Assembly: GCA_946807835.1 (NCBI GenBank)
Contig: OX327701.1
Coordinates: 10,503,501 to 10,567,500 of the forward strand
Direction of reading: 5' to 3'
DNA length: 64,000 bases
From: Ailanthus altissimus
Taxonomy: Eukaryota; Streptophyta; Magnoliopsida; Sapindales; Simaroubaceae
Part shown: positions 23,157 through 35,369 of the stretch, piece after piece
Position numbering within the stretch: position 1 is the first letter of the stretch
Layout of the letters: each line of letters starts with the position of its first letter
Notes under the pieces: model-generated
Database searches by the model: none
Told to the model about the DNA's origin: nothing
What the model saw: only the letters and a program-made list of their open reading frames with translations
Translations under genes and position numbers: made by a program

Positions 23157-23168
23157 TGGTATCAGAGT
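23157..23168 (+). other. G1 primer binding site (tRNA-Met)
   Basis: TGGTATCAGAGT starts two bases after the 5' LTR and matches the initiator tRNA-Met site used by most plant LTR elements. Confidence 0.88.
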
Positions 23169-23210
23169 AGGTTCAGTTCAGAGATAGAGAAAGACGGTGG
23201 ACCATCAGAT

Positions 23211-24530
23211 TTGACTGAAGAGAGGGGTCGGAACCCCAAAGCTAAGAAGCACGGCGTGGCCGCTCGCGAGAAGTCAGTGGATCCAGGTCAGGATGTCAGG
23301 AGTATGGTGAGAGCACTCAGCGGCGCTGTTGGGAAGGCAGCAGATCGCCTTGGAGAACTAGAGCAGCAAGTAGAGAAGATCGAGGGGGGCCTTGACACTC
23401 AAGGAGACGAGCTGCGATCCCTCATCAATACATCCATCGAGACTTACGCCGATAAGCAACGAGACTGGATTAAGGCTTTTCAGGAGAGCGTCCTCACCAT
23501 AATGGACAGTATTCAAGCCCAAGTAGGGGAGCTATACCGTGGACTTGAAATTGTAAGGAGGATGTGGTGCTGTGCAAGCGGGCAATGGCAAACGGGTCTG
23601 TCGCTGCTCAAGTAACGGTGTCTACACCGAGAGTCGATGCTCCTAAGCTCAAGGAGTTCAGCGGGAATTGGAACGCCAAGGAGCTCGACAATTACTTCTG
23701 GCAGATGGAGAGATACTTCGACGCCTTAGGCGTACGGGATGAGGATAAGGTAAACACCGCGACCCTATATCTCTCTGATCATGCAATTCTGTGGTGGCAT
23801 AGGAAGAGCGAGGAGATTCGCAAGGGTACCTGCACCATTAATACCTGGACAGAGTTGCAGCAGGAGCTGAAACGCCAATTCTATCCGGAGAATGTGGCGC
23901 ATGACGCTAGGAAGCGTCTAAAGGAGTTAAGACAGAACAAGTCGATTGACGAGTACATTGAGGAGTACTCACTGCTGATGCTGCAGATCCTCAATATGAG
24001 TGAAGAAGACTTGCTGTTCAACTTCCTTGATGGGTTACAAACATGGACGTCTAATGAGCTGAGGCGACGTAGAGTGCAGAATATATCCAACGCCCTCACA
24101 TTGGCGGAAATGCTCACAGATTACCGCAAGGGTGATGCGGGGAAGTCCAAAAATTCAAAGCCCAATCACAGCAAAGGTGGGGGAACCAGGGAGTTTCACC
24201 TTCCGCAGGATAAGGAGGGAAAAGGTAAACCACCCACAGGGAGAGAGCAAAAGCGCAACGGCGGGAGAAAGCCGAGATCTAGCTGTTTCATTTGCAACGG
24301 GGATCATTGGGTGAATGACTGTCCAAAGAAGAAGGCTATCAATGCGATGTTGGAGACTCAGCAAGCGGGTGAACAGGGACAATTGGGATGTCTGCAGTTG
24401 CTCAATGCCCTCAATGCCAAGCGGACAGCCCACGCGCCAACAGGAAAGGCACTGATGTACGTTGAAGCCTACATTAATGGGAAGAGAACTCAAGCACTAG
24501 TGGATACTGGAGCTACGCACAACTTTATGA
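23211..24530 (+). pseudogene. G1 gag and protease
   Basis: The frame opens near 23211 without a nearby ATG (TTG is present), with a coiled-coil-like stretch (GELEQQVEKIEGGLDTQGDE). A one-base frameshift near 23560 moves to the frame open to 24616. That frame holds the gag core (AILWWHRKSEEI, LKRQFYP, SIDEYIEEY), a CCHC knuckle CFICNGDHWVNDC at 24277-24315 and the aspartic protease motif LVDTGATHNFM at about 24499-24531. A deletion follows, so the protease is cut short. Gag would form the particle and the protease would process it; this copy is broken. Confidence 0.9.
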
Positions 24531-27500
24531 AGTATGCAGAAGCAGTACGCAGTTTAATGTGGTGCCACTTCTTCGACACAACTATGTATGCATCCTGGAG
24601 GGAGGACCATGTATAGTACCGACAGTAAACAAGCCAATAGGTGGGAAATCTGAGCCCAACGCCCACACCACTCTCCTGTCCGCCATGCAACTGAAGAAGG
24701 GAGCTAAGCAGGGGGAAGAGACATACCTTGCCACAATATAGGAGGCAGATGATGAGGCGTACGGGGGCGAAGAGGAGCTGCCAGCAGAAATCACGAAAGT
24801 GCTCAAGCAGCACCAGGACGTGATGCCAACAGCACTACCACAGAAATTACCACCAAGACGGGCAATTGATCACGAGATCGAGCTGGAGCTAGGAGCTAAA
24901 CCTCCAGCCAAAGCCCCATACTGAATATCTCCACCAGAATTAGTAGAGTTGCGAAAGCAGCTCAAGGAGTTACTGGATGCAGGGTTTATCCAGCCATCGA
25001 AGGTGCCCTATGGCGCGCCTGTGCTTTTCCAGTGCAAGCACGATGAATCATTGCGGTTATGCATAGGCTACCGGGCACTGAACAAGGTCATTGTCAAAAA
25101 TAGGTATCTCATTCCTTTAATTGCTGACCTGTTTGATCAATTGGGGCAGGCGAAGTACTTTTTGAAGCTGGACTTGCGATCAGGTTACCATCAAGTGCGG
25201 ATAGCCGAGGGTGATGAGCCGAAGACTACTTGTGTGATGCGTTATGGGGCCTTTGAGTTTCTTGTCATGCCGTTTGGCCTCACAAATGCGCCAACCACTT
25301 TCTGTACACTGATGAACAACATACTCCAGCCCTTTTTTGACAAATTCGTTGTCGTGTACTTAGACGACATCGTCATCTACAGCAACACTCTCGAAGAGCA
25401 TGTGGAACACTTGAAGTCTGTATTGAAGGTGCTCCGCGAGAACGAGCTGTACGTAAAGAGAGAGAAGTGCTTATTTTCCAAGTCGGAGGTAAACTTTTTG
25501 GGTCACAAGATCAAAGAAGGCAGGTTGATGATGGACATGGCGAAGATTTGCGCCATTGTGGATTGTGAGGCACCCACGAAAGTTACCGAGCTACGGTCTT
25601 TCCTTGGGTTGGTCAACTATTATCGCAGGTTTATCAAGAGCTACTCCACCATTGCAGCACCCCTTACCGACCTGCTAAAGAAGACTAAAGCATGGGAGTG
25701 GGCTAAGGAGTGCCAATGGGCTGTTGATCGATTGAAGATAGCAGTGATCGAGGAACCAGTCTTAGCATTGCCAAACCACTTGCTACCGTATGAGGTACAT
25801 ACCGATGCGTCTGACTTTGCCATTGGTGGTGTATTGATGCAGCAGGACCATCCAATCGCGTATGAGAGTCGGAAACTCAACGAGCCAGAGAGGCGCTATA
25901 CGGTACAAGAGAAGGAGATGACGGGGGTCATCCATTGCCTGCGCACTTGGCGTCACTATCTGCTTGGGGCAAGGTTCATAGTGATTACGGATAATATAGC
26001 AATGAGTTACTTCCAAAGTCAGAAGAAACTCAGCCCGAAGCAAGCTAGGTGACAGGACTTTCTGGCGGAGTTCGATTATGAGCTCGAGTACAAACCGGGA
26101 AAGGTGAATTTGGTGGCGGACGCCTTAAGCCGGAAGGTCGAGTTAGCAGTTATCAGCAAGCTGGAAGGTGATTTACTCAGCTTATTTCTTGAGGGAATGA
26201 AGCATGATCCCGCAGCCACACAGTTCACCGCTCAAGCACAAGAGGGAAAGACTCAGCGATTTTGGGTAGAAGATGGGCTTCTCTACACCAAGGGACGTCG
26301 GGTTTATGTGCCAAAGTGGGAGAACCTGCGGCGTAACCTCATTAGAGAGTGTCACGACACAAAATGGGTAGGACATCCAGGACAGCGGCGCACACGCGCC
26401 CTATTGGAGACAGTTTACTACTGGCCACATATGCGGGAGGAGATAGAACAGTTTGTCAAGACTTGTCTTGTGTGCCAACAGGACAAGATTGAGCAGCGGA
26501 GTCCCACAAGGCTACTGGAGCCACTGCCCATACCGGAGAAACCTTGGGAAAGCATCTCTATAGATTTCATCGTAGCCTTACCGAAGTCCGAGGGGTGTGG
26601 AACTATCATTGTGGTGGTAGATCGATTTTCCAAGTATGCGACTTTCATACCGGTGCCCAAAGAGTGTAATGCGGAAGAGACAACCAAACTTTTCTTCAAG
26701 CACGTAGTCAAGTACTGGGGGTTGCCGAGAGTGATAGTCAGCGATCGTGATACGAGGTTTACGGGGAGATTCTGGACTGGATTATTCAATCTCATGGGAT
26801 TGGAGCTTCGCTTTTCCACCAGCTTTCACCCACAAACGGATGGGCAGACCGAGAGGGTGAACGCATTACTGGAGCTGTATTTACGGCACTTTGTGGGCAT
26901 AAATAAGCAGGATTGGGTCAAGTTACTCGATGTGGCACAGTCTCGTACAACTTGCAGAGGAGTGAATCGATGAACCAGAGCCCATTCGAGTTAGCTACTG
27001 GCCAGCAGCCTTTCACGGTGCATGCGCTCATGTCTAGCGATACTGGGAAGAGTCCAGCAGCCTACAAAGCTGCGAAGTCCTGGCAGGAACAATCGGATAA
27101 GGCGCGGGTATGTCTGGATAAGGTGATAAAACGGATGAAGAAATGGGCCGACGGTAAGCGAAGACATGCTGAGTACAACGTAGGGGATTTAGTGATGGTG
27201 AAACTTCTTCCGACGCAGCACAAGTCTACTCGCCCACTTCACAAGGGTCTTGTTCAAAAATATGAGGGGCCATTTCCTATTGCCAAGAGGGTTGGCAATG
27301 TCTTGTACAAGGTGGAATTGCCTTCGAGACTTCGACTACATCCGATGTTTCACGCAAGCTGCCTAAAGCCATACCATGGTGATGCGGAGGACACGGAACG
27401 TGGGCCACAAACCAGGGCACCATTGGAAGTTTCCACATCTTACGACAAGGAGGCTAAACTTATCCTTGATGTGAGGACAGTGTGGAAGAAGAATTGTCGT

Positions 27501-27608
27501 CCAAGTCGTGAGTATCTTGTCAAGTGGAAAGGATTGCCCGATAGTGAAGCAAGCTGGGAACCCGAGAACGCACTGTGGCAGTTTGAGAACAAGGTGCACG
27601 AGTTCTAG
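24531..27608 (+). pseudogene. G1 pol: RT, RNase H, integrase, chromodomain
   Basis: The RT palm shows [12 protein letters not shown] near 25170 and [10 protein letters not shown] with the catalytic YLDD near 25363. RNase H starts at [13 protein letters not shown] near 25800 and ends near VADALSRK at 26114. The integrase has its His-Cys zinc domain at 26345-26490 (CLVCQQDK) and a D,D,E core (SIDFIVALP, IVSDRDTRF, QTDGQTERVN). The chromodomain near 27500-27600 reads YLVKWKGLPDSEASWEPENA; in related elements this module binds histone marks and steers insertion. Stops at about 24739, 24922 and 26050 and a frameshift near 26940 make it a pseudogene. The polypurine tract GGTGGGGGAGA (27640-27650) precedes the 3' LTR. 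Confidence 0.93.
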
Positions 27609-27651
27609 CAAGGATGCGACGAGGGCGTCGCGTGAATTTGGTGGGGGAGAA

Positions 27652-28124
27652 TGTCACGCCTCAAGTGCTCTCAAGCATTTTCTCAAGCACTTGGTGCGCG
27701 ACTAGGCCTGCTGGAGGCCTCTTGGACCATAGAGCGCTACGTGGACCGAAGTTTCTAGAAGGCCCGCTGGTTAGGATGGAGAACCGGGCTTGGCCCGCAA
27801 CTTATTAAGGATGTTAACCTTAGTTAGACTTCCATAATAGGTAGGAGAGCATCTAGGAATATTCCAAAGAATATTATCCCATCCTGTATATACACCGTTA
27901 GATCAATTAGATCTCAGCCATTGATTGTATAGGGCTGCTACTATAAAAGGGGGAGACCCTCACTTGTATTTTTCATCTCATAACTTTGTATTCTCTTCAG
28001 CAATATAAGAGAGCATTCGTGCAAACACTTAGTGTGCCTTTCTTTCTTCTCTTTATGTGGTTTTTCTTGGCTGCTTAGCACGCAACGCGTCTAACGCTGC
28101 ACGGTTTGAAAACAGTCCGTGACA
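27652..28124 (+). repeat. G1 3' LTR (473 bp)
   Basis: TGTCACGCC to GTGACA, preceded by a polypurine tract and followed by ATAG. Confidence 0.95.
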
Positions 28125-29090
28125 ATAGGCACAGATGTCCAAAAATTAGGAATTTTTCGTTAAGTTTAATAGATTCTATACGGATGTACGCAAAATAATG
28201 AGTTTACCCTTAACACGTTGATAAAGGCAAATTTGGCAATATTGTTCTTCACGTGTTTCAAGAGATATACAATTTCCATGCGACTGATATTTTACACTTA
28301 GAAAGTTTGACTTTTTGAATATTTTATTTAAGAATAATAAAAATAGTGAATTGATTAATACCCCCTGAACTATTTTGTAATTTTATAATTCGTTATTTTT
28401 AATAGAAATTGAAGACATTTATTGTAATTTTTTCACTGTTTTTTGTGTTGGAATCGCCAAAAAAATTATTTTATTTGAACTGTAATTATTTTACATTCCT
28501 TTTTGTAATTTAATAATAAAACATTTGCTTGGTTGTCTTAGTGGCTGTCATTAGAAAAAAAAATCTTGAACTATAATTAATTTTCAAATATTTTTGTAAT
28601 TTAATCAATCAAATAACAATGTTTATTACATTTTTTTTATACTGTAGGGTCTGAAATAACCAATTATACACTTTTTTAAACATTAATTTTTTTTTAAATG
28701 TGCAAGTGTTCAATGGTCCAAAATTAAATCCTTATTTAATGGTTACATTTCTGGGTTAGAAACTTGCAATTTCTCTTCTTTTTTTTAAAAAAACAATTAC
28801 AAACAAAAACAACTCTTTTACAACCAGAAAAAACACATTACAGGCTCATTTTCTTCATTTACAGCAACCTTGTACAACACATTGCAAAATCTTTCCTTCA
28901 CTTACATAAACAAATTTCAACAATCTTTACAATATAGTTCCTTCATTTACTGCAACAAATTTCAACAATCTTTACAAAATAATTCTTTCATTTACAGCCA
29001 CCTAAAACAACACTCTCTTAAAAATTATTTCTTTTATTTCATAGCAAACTAAAACAACAAAGATCCTTAAACAACCACCTTGAAAATCAT
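28125..29090 (+). other. MULE-C left subterminal region
   Basis: The first 25 bases complete the left inverted repeat (ATAGGCACAGATGTCC against ATAGGCATGGATGCCC in the right repeat). The rest is AT-rich. 28870-29000 holds a short tandem repeat of about 50 bp based on CAAATTTCAACAATCTTTAC. It probably includes the promoter and leader of the + strand gene. Confidence 0.5.
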
Positions 29091-29180
29091 GTCAAACCCT
29101 ATAAATCTAGGTGAAGTGAATGGGAGAATTATCAAATTCAGAAACAAAATTATTTATGTGGAAGAAAAATAGCTATAAGA

Positions 29181-29513
29181 ATGTCAGATTCAGATAACAA
29201 CCTTAATAAGTTGTATTTCTACTGTAAGGGAAGAAGATGCAATTACTATCGATTTTGGGAATCAAATGAGGAGGACTTCAACTATTTAATGCTTAAAGTT
29301 CTTGAAATTATTTCACCGGTGGAAGCAATGCAGTATGTAAATGTGGATGTGTGCAGTGTACTTACAAGACAAGTAGATATAGCCAATCAAATTAATGAAA
29401 TGAAATATGTAGTGAAAAATGTGTATCGTATTTTGTTGGTTGTCTTAGTAATTACTGTGTTGTCATGTACAAAAAATGACATAAAAGTTGTAAGTGAAAG
29501 ATTTAATGCATGA
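29181..29513 (+). CDS. Small GRF-finger-like membrane protein of MULE-C
   Basis: Intact 110-codon frame from ATG at 29181 to a stop at 29511-29513. Residues 14-25 (FYCKGRRCNYYR, then FWE) resemble the end of a plant GRF-type zinc finger, although not all metal ligands are visible. A helical middle follows, then a hydrophobic segment at about residues 82-96 (YRILLVVLVITVLSC) that looks like a C-terminal membrane anchor. Plant GRF proteins often have this layout of finger, coiled coil and tail anchor. A short open stretch from 29089 (MSNPINLGEVNGRI) may be an upstream exon. Its position inside MULE-C suggests a captured or accessory gene. Function unknown; the family call is tentative. Confidence 0.5.
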   Translation: MSDSDNNLNKLYFYCKGRRCNYYRFWESNEEDFNYLMLKVLEIISPVEAMQYVNVDVCSVLTRQVDIANQINEMKYVVKNVYRILLVVLVITVLSCTKNDIKVVSERFNA

Positions 29514-30473
29514 AAGTAATTATAGTGAACTAATGTTATAAACTGAGTGAAATTTCAAAATGTTATAAACTAAAATTATGGTAACCTGATATAATTCTAT
29601 GCTAACCTATACATTATCATTCTTAAAAAATAGTTTTAAACAACAACAATGAAAACATTTGAAAAAAAAAACACAGTTATAAACTTGATCCAGAATACAT
29701 TTCCTTTATGAATAACCAACTCAGACTCTTTGATGTTTTCCAGGCCTTTCCCTTCCTCTATGTCCTAAAAATGAAGTATTTTATATATTAGAATTGATGG
29801 TGTGTAATAAAATGTATGAATTACAAGATAAATAAAATGTTCTACCTAGCACTGCACTTTTGATTATTGCAGTATGAGTATTAGCTGATGTGGAACATTG
29901 TTCACTATTTGATCCCCTTCTTTGCAAGATAAAGAAAAATGTTTAAATTCAAAAATTAGATAAAGATTTAGGTAACAATAGATTTTCAAGTTTAAGTTCC
30001 ATGTATACCATAGCACCAAAATGCATCCCCATTGTAACAGTATGAGATGAACTTTCGCCAATTGAAAATACTCCCTACATTATAAATGAGATATATAATT
30101 ATTACTAAGAAAAAGTAAGTAAACAATGTCACTCACATGGCATGCTTGCATGGTAACCACTTACTTGCCATGTATAACACTCAATGTTAGAGCATTCATA
30201 TCAACTAAATATGCTATCTTAATATATAATATCTCAAAAAAGCCATTTTTGGATTTAAGAATCCTCAATGCCCTACCCTGCTCACTTAACTTATCCATCT
30301 TCGTTTTAGAACCTGGTGATATGCTTGTTTTCTAAGCTTGTCTATACTAATACCTCTCTTGAATTCTAACCATTACCATCATTCTATAGTGCTCTAGTAG
30401 GGTCAGAATTGGCATTTTTCTCTCACTCAACAACCAACTATTAAATGCCTCACTAAAATTATTTGTGACATAG

Positions 30474-31859
30474 TGATTGGTGCTATAATAGCTAAGCGCA
30501 AAAGCACACTATCGTATCAAGTAATATTGGATTTAAAGTCTAGATATCATTCTCACAATGACTATTCGATCTATTTCTATCAACCAATTATTAAATTATA
30601 TCTAATTTACTTTTATCCAGAAAACTATAATCTAAAAATAAATAATTAACCTAAAACTAAACCTAGATAGCAAATTAACAAAGAGTTAAAAGTCACCAGT
30701 TAATAATAATCTAGGGTATAGAATTATCCTCTAATATTTTATTGGACTCATTAATATCTTAGTTTAATCACTTAATACTAATTGATTGATTTAGACACTA
30801 ATCTCATTACAAGCCTCTGTCGATGGTCGAGTGACTGTATTACGCAGTCTAACAATCACCTATATATATGGTAATAAAATTAGAATGTAATTCATTGAGA
30901 ACAGGTCTAAATCATGCCATCTAGGTATATGTTTATCCTATATAGAACTCATAATTGCTACCCTATGATCATGCATCAAACTATCTTAGGCAAAACACAT
31001 GAATTCCTTTGTCAAGTTCATCATGGTTCCTCAATCATTCAAAATATTGGCCAGATAGAATAACAAGCAATTAACACAAGATAGAATAAATCAATTATAT
31101 GTTTTAAGTTCATAAATTAAGAATTAACAAAATTTAACTACATACTAAGTTCACATAGTCTAACCCTAGAATAACAAGTTTAGCTCATCACAAAACCAAG
31201 AGTATCAAACCAATAATACAAAGACATCCTAATCAAGAACATAATGATAAGAATAGAGAAAAAAAACTAATCAAGGTGATAACTTGGGTTGCTTCTCTCT
31301 TAATCTTGACTTGAAACTTGATTCTTGATCTTGAATCTTGATTTATTAGCTTTAATCTTTGACTTTGTGTTTTGAATTCTTTCTCTAAGTTTTTCTTATT
31401 AAAAAGTCTATATTTTCGCTCTCAAAAGTGTGCTTTTATAGGTATGAGAAATCCTAAGGGCGAGGGGCTTTGAATCTAAGTCAAATTAAGAGTAAAAATG
31501 GCAGATTTTTCATATGTCGCATTGGCGCCGCAGTGCCAAGTCTTGGAATGCATGATCTTTACTTGGCCGCCCGGGTGCCGCAACACTAGGCAATGGGTGC
31601 CGTAGTGTTGACCTTTCTACCTTATGAGCTACAACGCCCAACTATAGGCACCACGGCCTGGATCCTAGTGGTCGCATGTATTGAGCGCATCTTGCTCGTT
31701 TTATATCTGATTTGCCTCTCATTTGTTCTTATTCATTACATTTTCTCTCGTGCAGCTATTTATGATTAAAAAAATACAATTAAATAGTCAAATATTAATG
31801 ATTTAGAGCAAATATGAAATTTGGGGACTAAATATACTAGTGCATGTATGCCCCTATCA
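30474..31859 (-). repeat. TRG2 3' LTR (1386 bp)
   Basis: The + strand reads TGATTGGTGCTATAATAGC at the left and GCCCCTATCA at the right, then the complement of the polypurine tract (ATACCCCCAAACTT, 31861-31874). Confidence 0.9.
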
Positions 31860-33233
31860 AATACCCCCAAACTTAAGACTTTACTAGTCCTCAAGTAAAC
31901 AAAGACAAACAATCATAACTTATTAACTCTAACTAAGAAAAACTAAAAATAAGCTTCAGTTGATTAGATGATCATCCTTATTATCTCAAAGGCTGTTTAA
32001 TGGCATAAAACTTTTTAGAACTCAATAGATAACTTTCAATAACTCATTATACCATTCATCAAGTACTTCATTCTCTCTTATAAATGACCACTTGTATGTG
32101 TGTGCAATAGGCAAGTAATTATTTAAATGAAACTCAAATTTACTCAATACTTAAGAAAGCATATAAAAATGATGTCTCGGCATATTTCAATTCATAATAC
32201 CTTACCATAAGCTTACTTTTCATACTTACTCTTCACTAATGTAGAAATACATATGTCTAGGGATCTATTTAGGACTTTAATTAGCTTGTAACATAAGGCT
32301 AGGATCAAGGTGGGATATAAAGACGTATAAATATGAAGTACAACTCACACCATGAACACTTAACTTTATTTAAAACTTTTTGATATTTTCTCTTTGATTT
32401 ATCTCTTCTCCCAAACTTATGTTATTCTCATCTTTCTTTTAATTACTCTTGCAAAGAATTTCTTCTTTTTCTTAAGCTAGGGCTATTTATGCATTTAGGT
32501 ATTTTTTTATGTACCTCTAAACTTAGATTGATATACACCTTCAAGACTTATTGCTTTTCATTGCATTACCTTTTTCACACATACAACATTTTAAAATTAT
32601 TTCTAATTAAACTTAAGGTTTCTGGTGCTATCGATAGATTTTAAGATAAATAAATTCAAAGGCTTTGAGGCTTGTAATGTGGTTAAATAGAAAAAATAGG
32701 TAATTAGGCTTAAACGAGGTGACTAGGGATAAATATATATCTAAGGTAGGCTAAAAAAAAGGCTTAATTAGTCTAAAGTTGGCATAATGTCATTTTCCCA
32801 TTCATGTGTTTTCTAAGATTTCACCTCAAGTAGTAATAAAAAAAAGTTCTAGAGTGTTGGTCATTGAGACTGTGGTGTACTACTTAAGCATGAAGTATCT
32901 CTAGGCAAAATAATTCAACTAATACAAGCTTATCTCAATGTGCTCAAGAGTAAGTGATAAAAAATAAGTTTGAACTCCGTTCAAGAATCATGATATAAGA
33001 AGTATCTTAAGCATATATTGTTTGCTAGAAACTTGTGAAAATAAATTCAGCTAATATTCTAATATTTATCATAAACTAATGATCATCTTCTCAATCAAAA
33101 CTTAACAACTAAAAAAACAATTAACACACAAGACAACCACTCAAATCATGCAGCACAAACTTAAATTAAACATTGTCCTTAATGTCAAACAATAATATTA
33201 GAAGTAAGAAAAACTCTCCTAGTAACTGAAGTT
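31860..33233 (-). other. TRG2 non-coding internal region
   Basis: Reverse-strand counterpart of 12680-14060 in TRG1, including the complement of the polypurine tract. No gene seen. Confidence 0.7.
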
Positions 33234-33238
33234 GAAGA

Positions 33239-35365
33239 TGTTAACATGTCTTAGGGTGTATACATGTGATTATATACATGTTGAAAAAACTAAATACATG
33301 TATTATATACATGATTTTGTAGTGAACTTAAGCATATAATCAACATATATACATGTAAATTAAATCATTAACAATTTAAGTTGATAGAAATATACCTTTG
33401 AAGAACTTCGGTCAAGATTTTAATTCTGGGGCTCACCTTGAAGTGAATCCTTGTACAATACTAGTTCACAACAATCTGGTGGAATTATGAATCTAGTATG
33501 AGGCAGCTATCAAATTTTTAGCAATAAGTATTTAACCTTTAAACACTTTAGTTTTACAAGTTTTTGTTACTTAAGAGAAGAATAGATGAATTATTCTTGT
33601 TTTCCTTTTGTTTTTCTTACAACCATTTTCTTAGAAAACCACTATCTCATTCAAATCTCTCTCCTTTTGCTTTATCCGCTTTTTCATACCCTTAAAATGA
33701 ATTGATCAATATTTTTAGTGGTTGTTACAACACTTCACATGTGCTCCATTCAAAACATTACTAAGTGGCCAACACCCTAAAAACATGTTATGGTGGCTAC
33801 CTAAAAAATGAGTAAAATAATGCACCATTATTTAATAAATAGTGCTTTACCAAATTAAGTATATATTTCCACATAATAAATTAATATTTCATTTATTTAT
33901 CAAAATAATATTTATTCAATTATTCAAAACTATTTGAATAATTAATTTTACCTTATTTGATTTTACTAACAAAGTTAATAGGTGAATTCATGGAAAAAAA
34001 AAATTCACGGATCAAAATTGTGTCAATTGTCAACATCTTATTAGTTAACAACTCTTGCCAACTAATTAAGTGATGTACTTAACATTTAAGTTAGACAAGT
34101 GCACAGCTTGAGGGACCTTGAAATATATTTTTGGTTTGCTAGAATGTCTAGATTGGAGCTGTTCAATCAAAATGTTGCCCCAATGCACAACTAGTACGCT
34201 TCATATTGTGAGACTTTCTAGGTCTATACCCAATTATCATATAGAACTCCTTCATACATCTGCGAATGATGCCCCACACATATGTTATGGATATTACAAA
34301 ATGATGCATTAGATCATACAAGTTGAGATTATAACATATACGTATAATCCCTCTATCATTTATATCCGAGTAGAGTGAAGATATAGATCAACACTGTCAA
34401 ATCTCCATATGCTCGACTGTAAACTTATCTCCAAATTTGTATTTCAATAAATAATATTTGCAAACACTTTTATGATATTATTTATCCATAGGGTAAAACT
34501 CTTTTCCTGGGAATTACTGCTTATGGCCATAAGACTTTCTGAAATATAATCTTGAAGCATTAGAATATGTTACTCACCCAAATCAGCTGATGGATCCTAT
34601 ATCTATACACACCGGACTCTATGAGCATCGGACCATACCCAACGACACCCAGCGGTCAGACCATGAAAGGTTTCTGACATATGTGGAACCAAAAGTATAG
34701 TGGAGCACTCACAAGCCTATCGTTGCATTCAGGTCAAAAGACCACGAATACTACTCAACTCAAAAGACTATCTATTGACGGCTTTATGGGATATCTATTG
34801 GAGGTTTTCACGAGTCTGTTCAGTACCAGTTCTTACTGAATACTTGTATCTCTATAAGAGCTTCTACTAAACTCATGGTCTGCTAAGACTAACCATTTGG
34901 ACTATCAAGATATAAACATACACTGATCTATATATATTATAAGGTCTTGACTAACAGACCCACATCAATGAAGATAGATTAGGAACATAATATTTGAGAA
35001 CAAATTTGCATAATGACATTTCCTAACACAATTCGCAACTATATAATTACTAATTATTCTCAGGTCTTTGTCCCATTTCAGACAAGGCTCTAACTCCTTA
35101 GATTTCGTTGACTCTTATAACCTGCTAACTCTTATTAGTGCTAACTCTTAACATTTATAACTCTCAGTGTTGCTAATTCTTAGCATTGATCTAAACTCCT
35201 TTAGACCAGATCGGAACTCTTTCAGATCATACAATGTCTAAAATATTATAAGTATCTTACTATATATTTAAAATATAATTAGTGATTTAATGAAACAATA
35301 ATAGTATAAATATTAAATAAATATTCATATATAAAAGGGATGGCATGAAAGCATAAATTTTGATA
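33239..35365 (-). mobile_element. R1, 2127-bp solo LTR of the R family
   Basis: The + strand starts TGTTAACATG and ends CATAAATTTTGATA; R3 has almost the same length (2125 bp). The flanks GAAGA (33234-33238) and GATGC (35366-35370) look like a decayed 5-bp duplication when the unbroken TRG1 sequence is used as reference. It carries no coding region. It belongs to a family with four other copies (R2-R5); the superfamily was not determined. Confidence 0.78.
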
Positions 35366-35369
35366 GATG

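Larger units (their letters stand above)
22683..28124 (+). mobile_element. G1, Ty3/gypsy retrotransposon with chromodomain
   Basis: LTRs 22683-23154 and 27652-28124 have perfect inverted ends TGTCAC/GTGACA. A tRNA-Met-type primer site is at about 23157, then gag, protease, reverse transcriptase, RNase H, integrase and a C-terminal chromodomain: the chromovirus layout. The duplication ATAG (AATAG if the last LTR base is shared) flanks it. The MULE-C right inverted repeat holds the matching empty site near 44937. By hand the LTRs differ at roughly 23 of 472 positions (about 5%), mostly transitions, so this is an insertion of moderate age. The coding region has several stops and frameshifts. The chromovirus clade was not determined. 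Confidence 0.95.

Noticed and set aside
24155..24813. Two - strand frames of 107-112 codons
   Set aside because: Antisense to G1 gag/protease; no protein family features.
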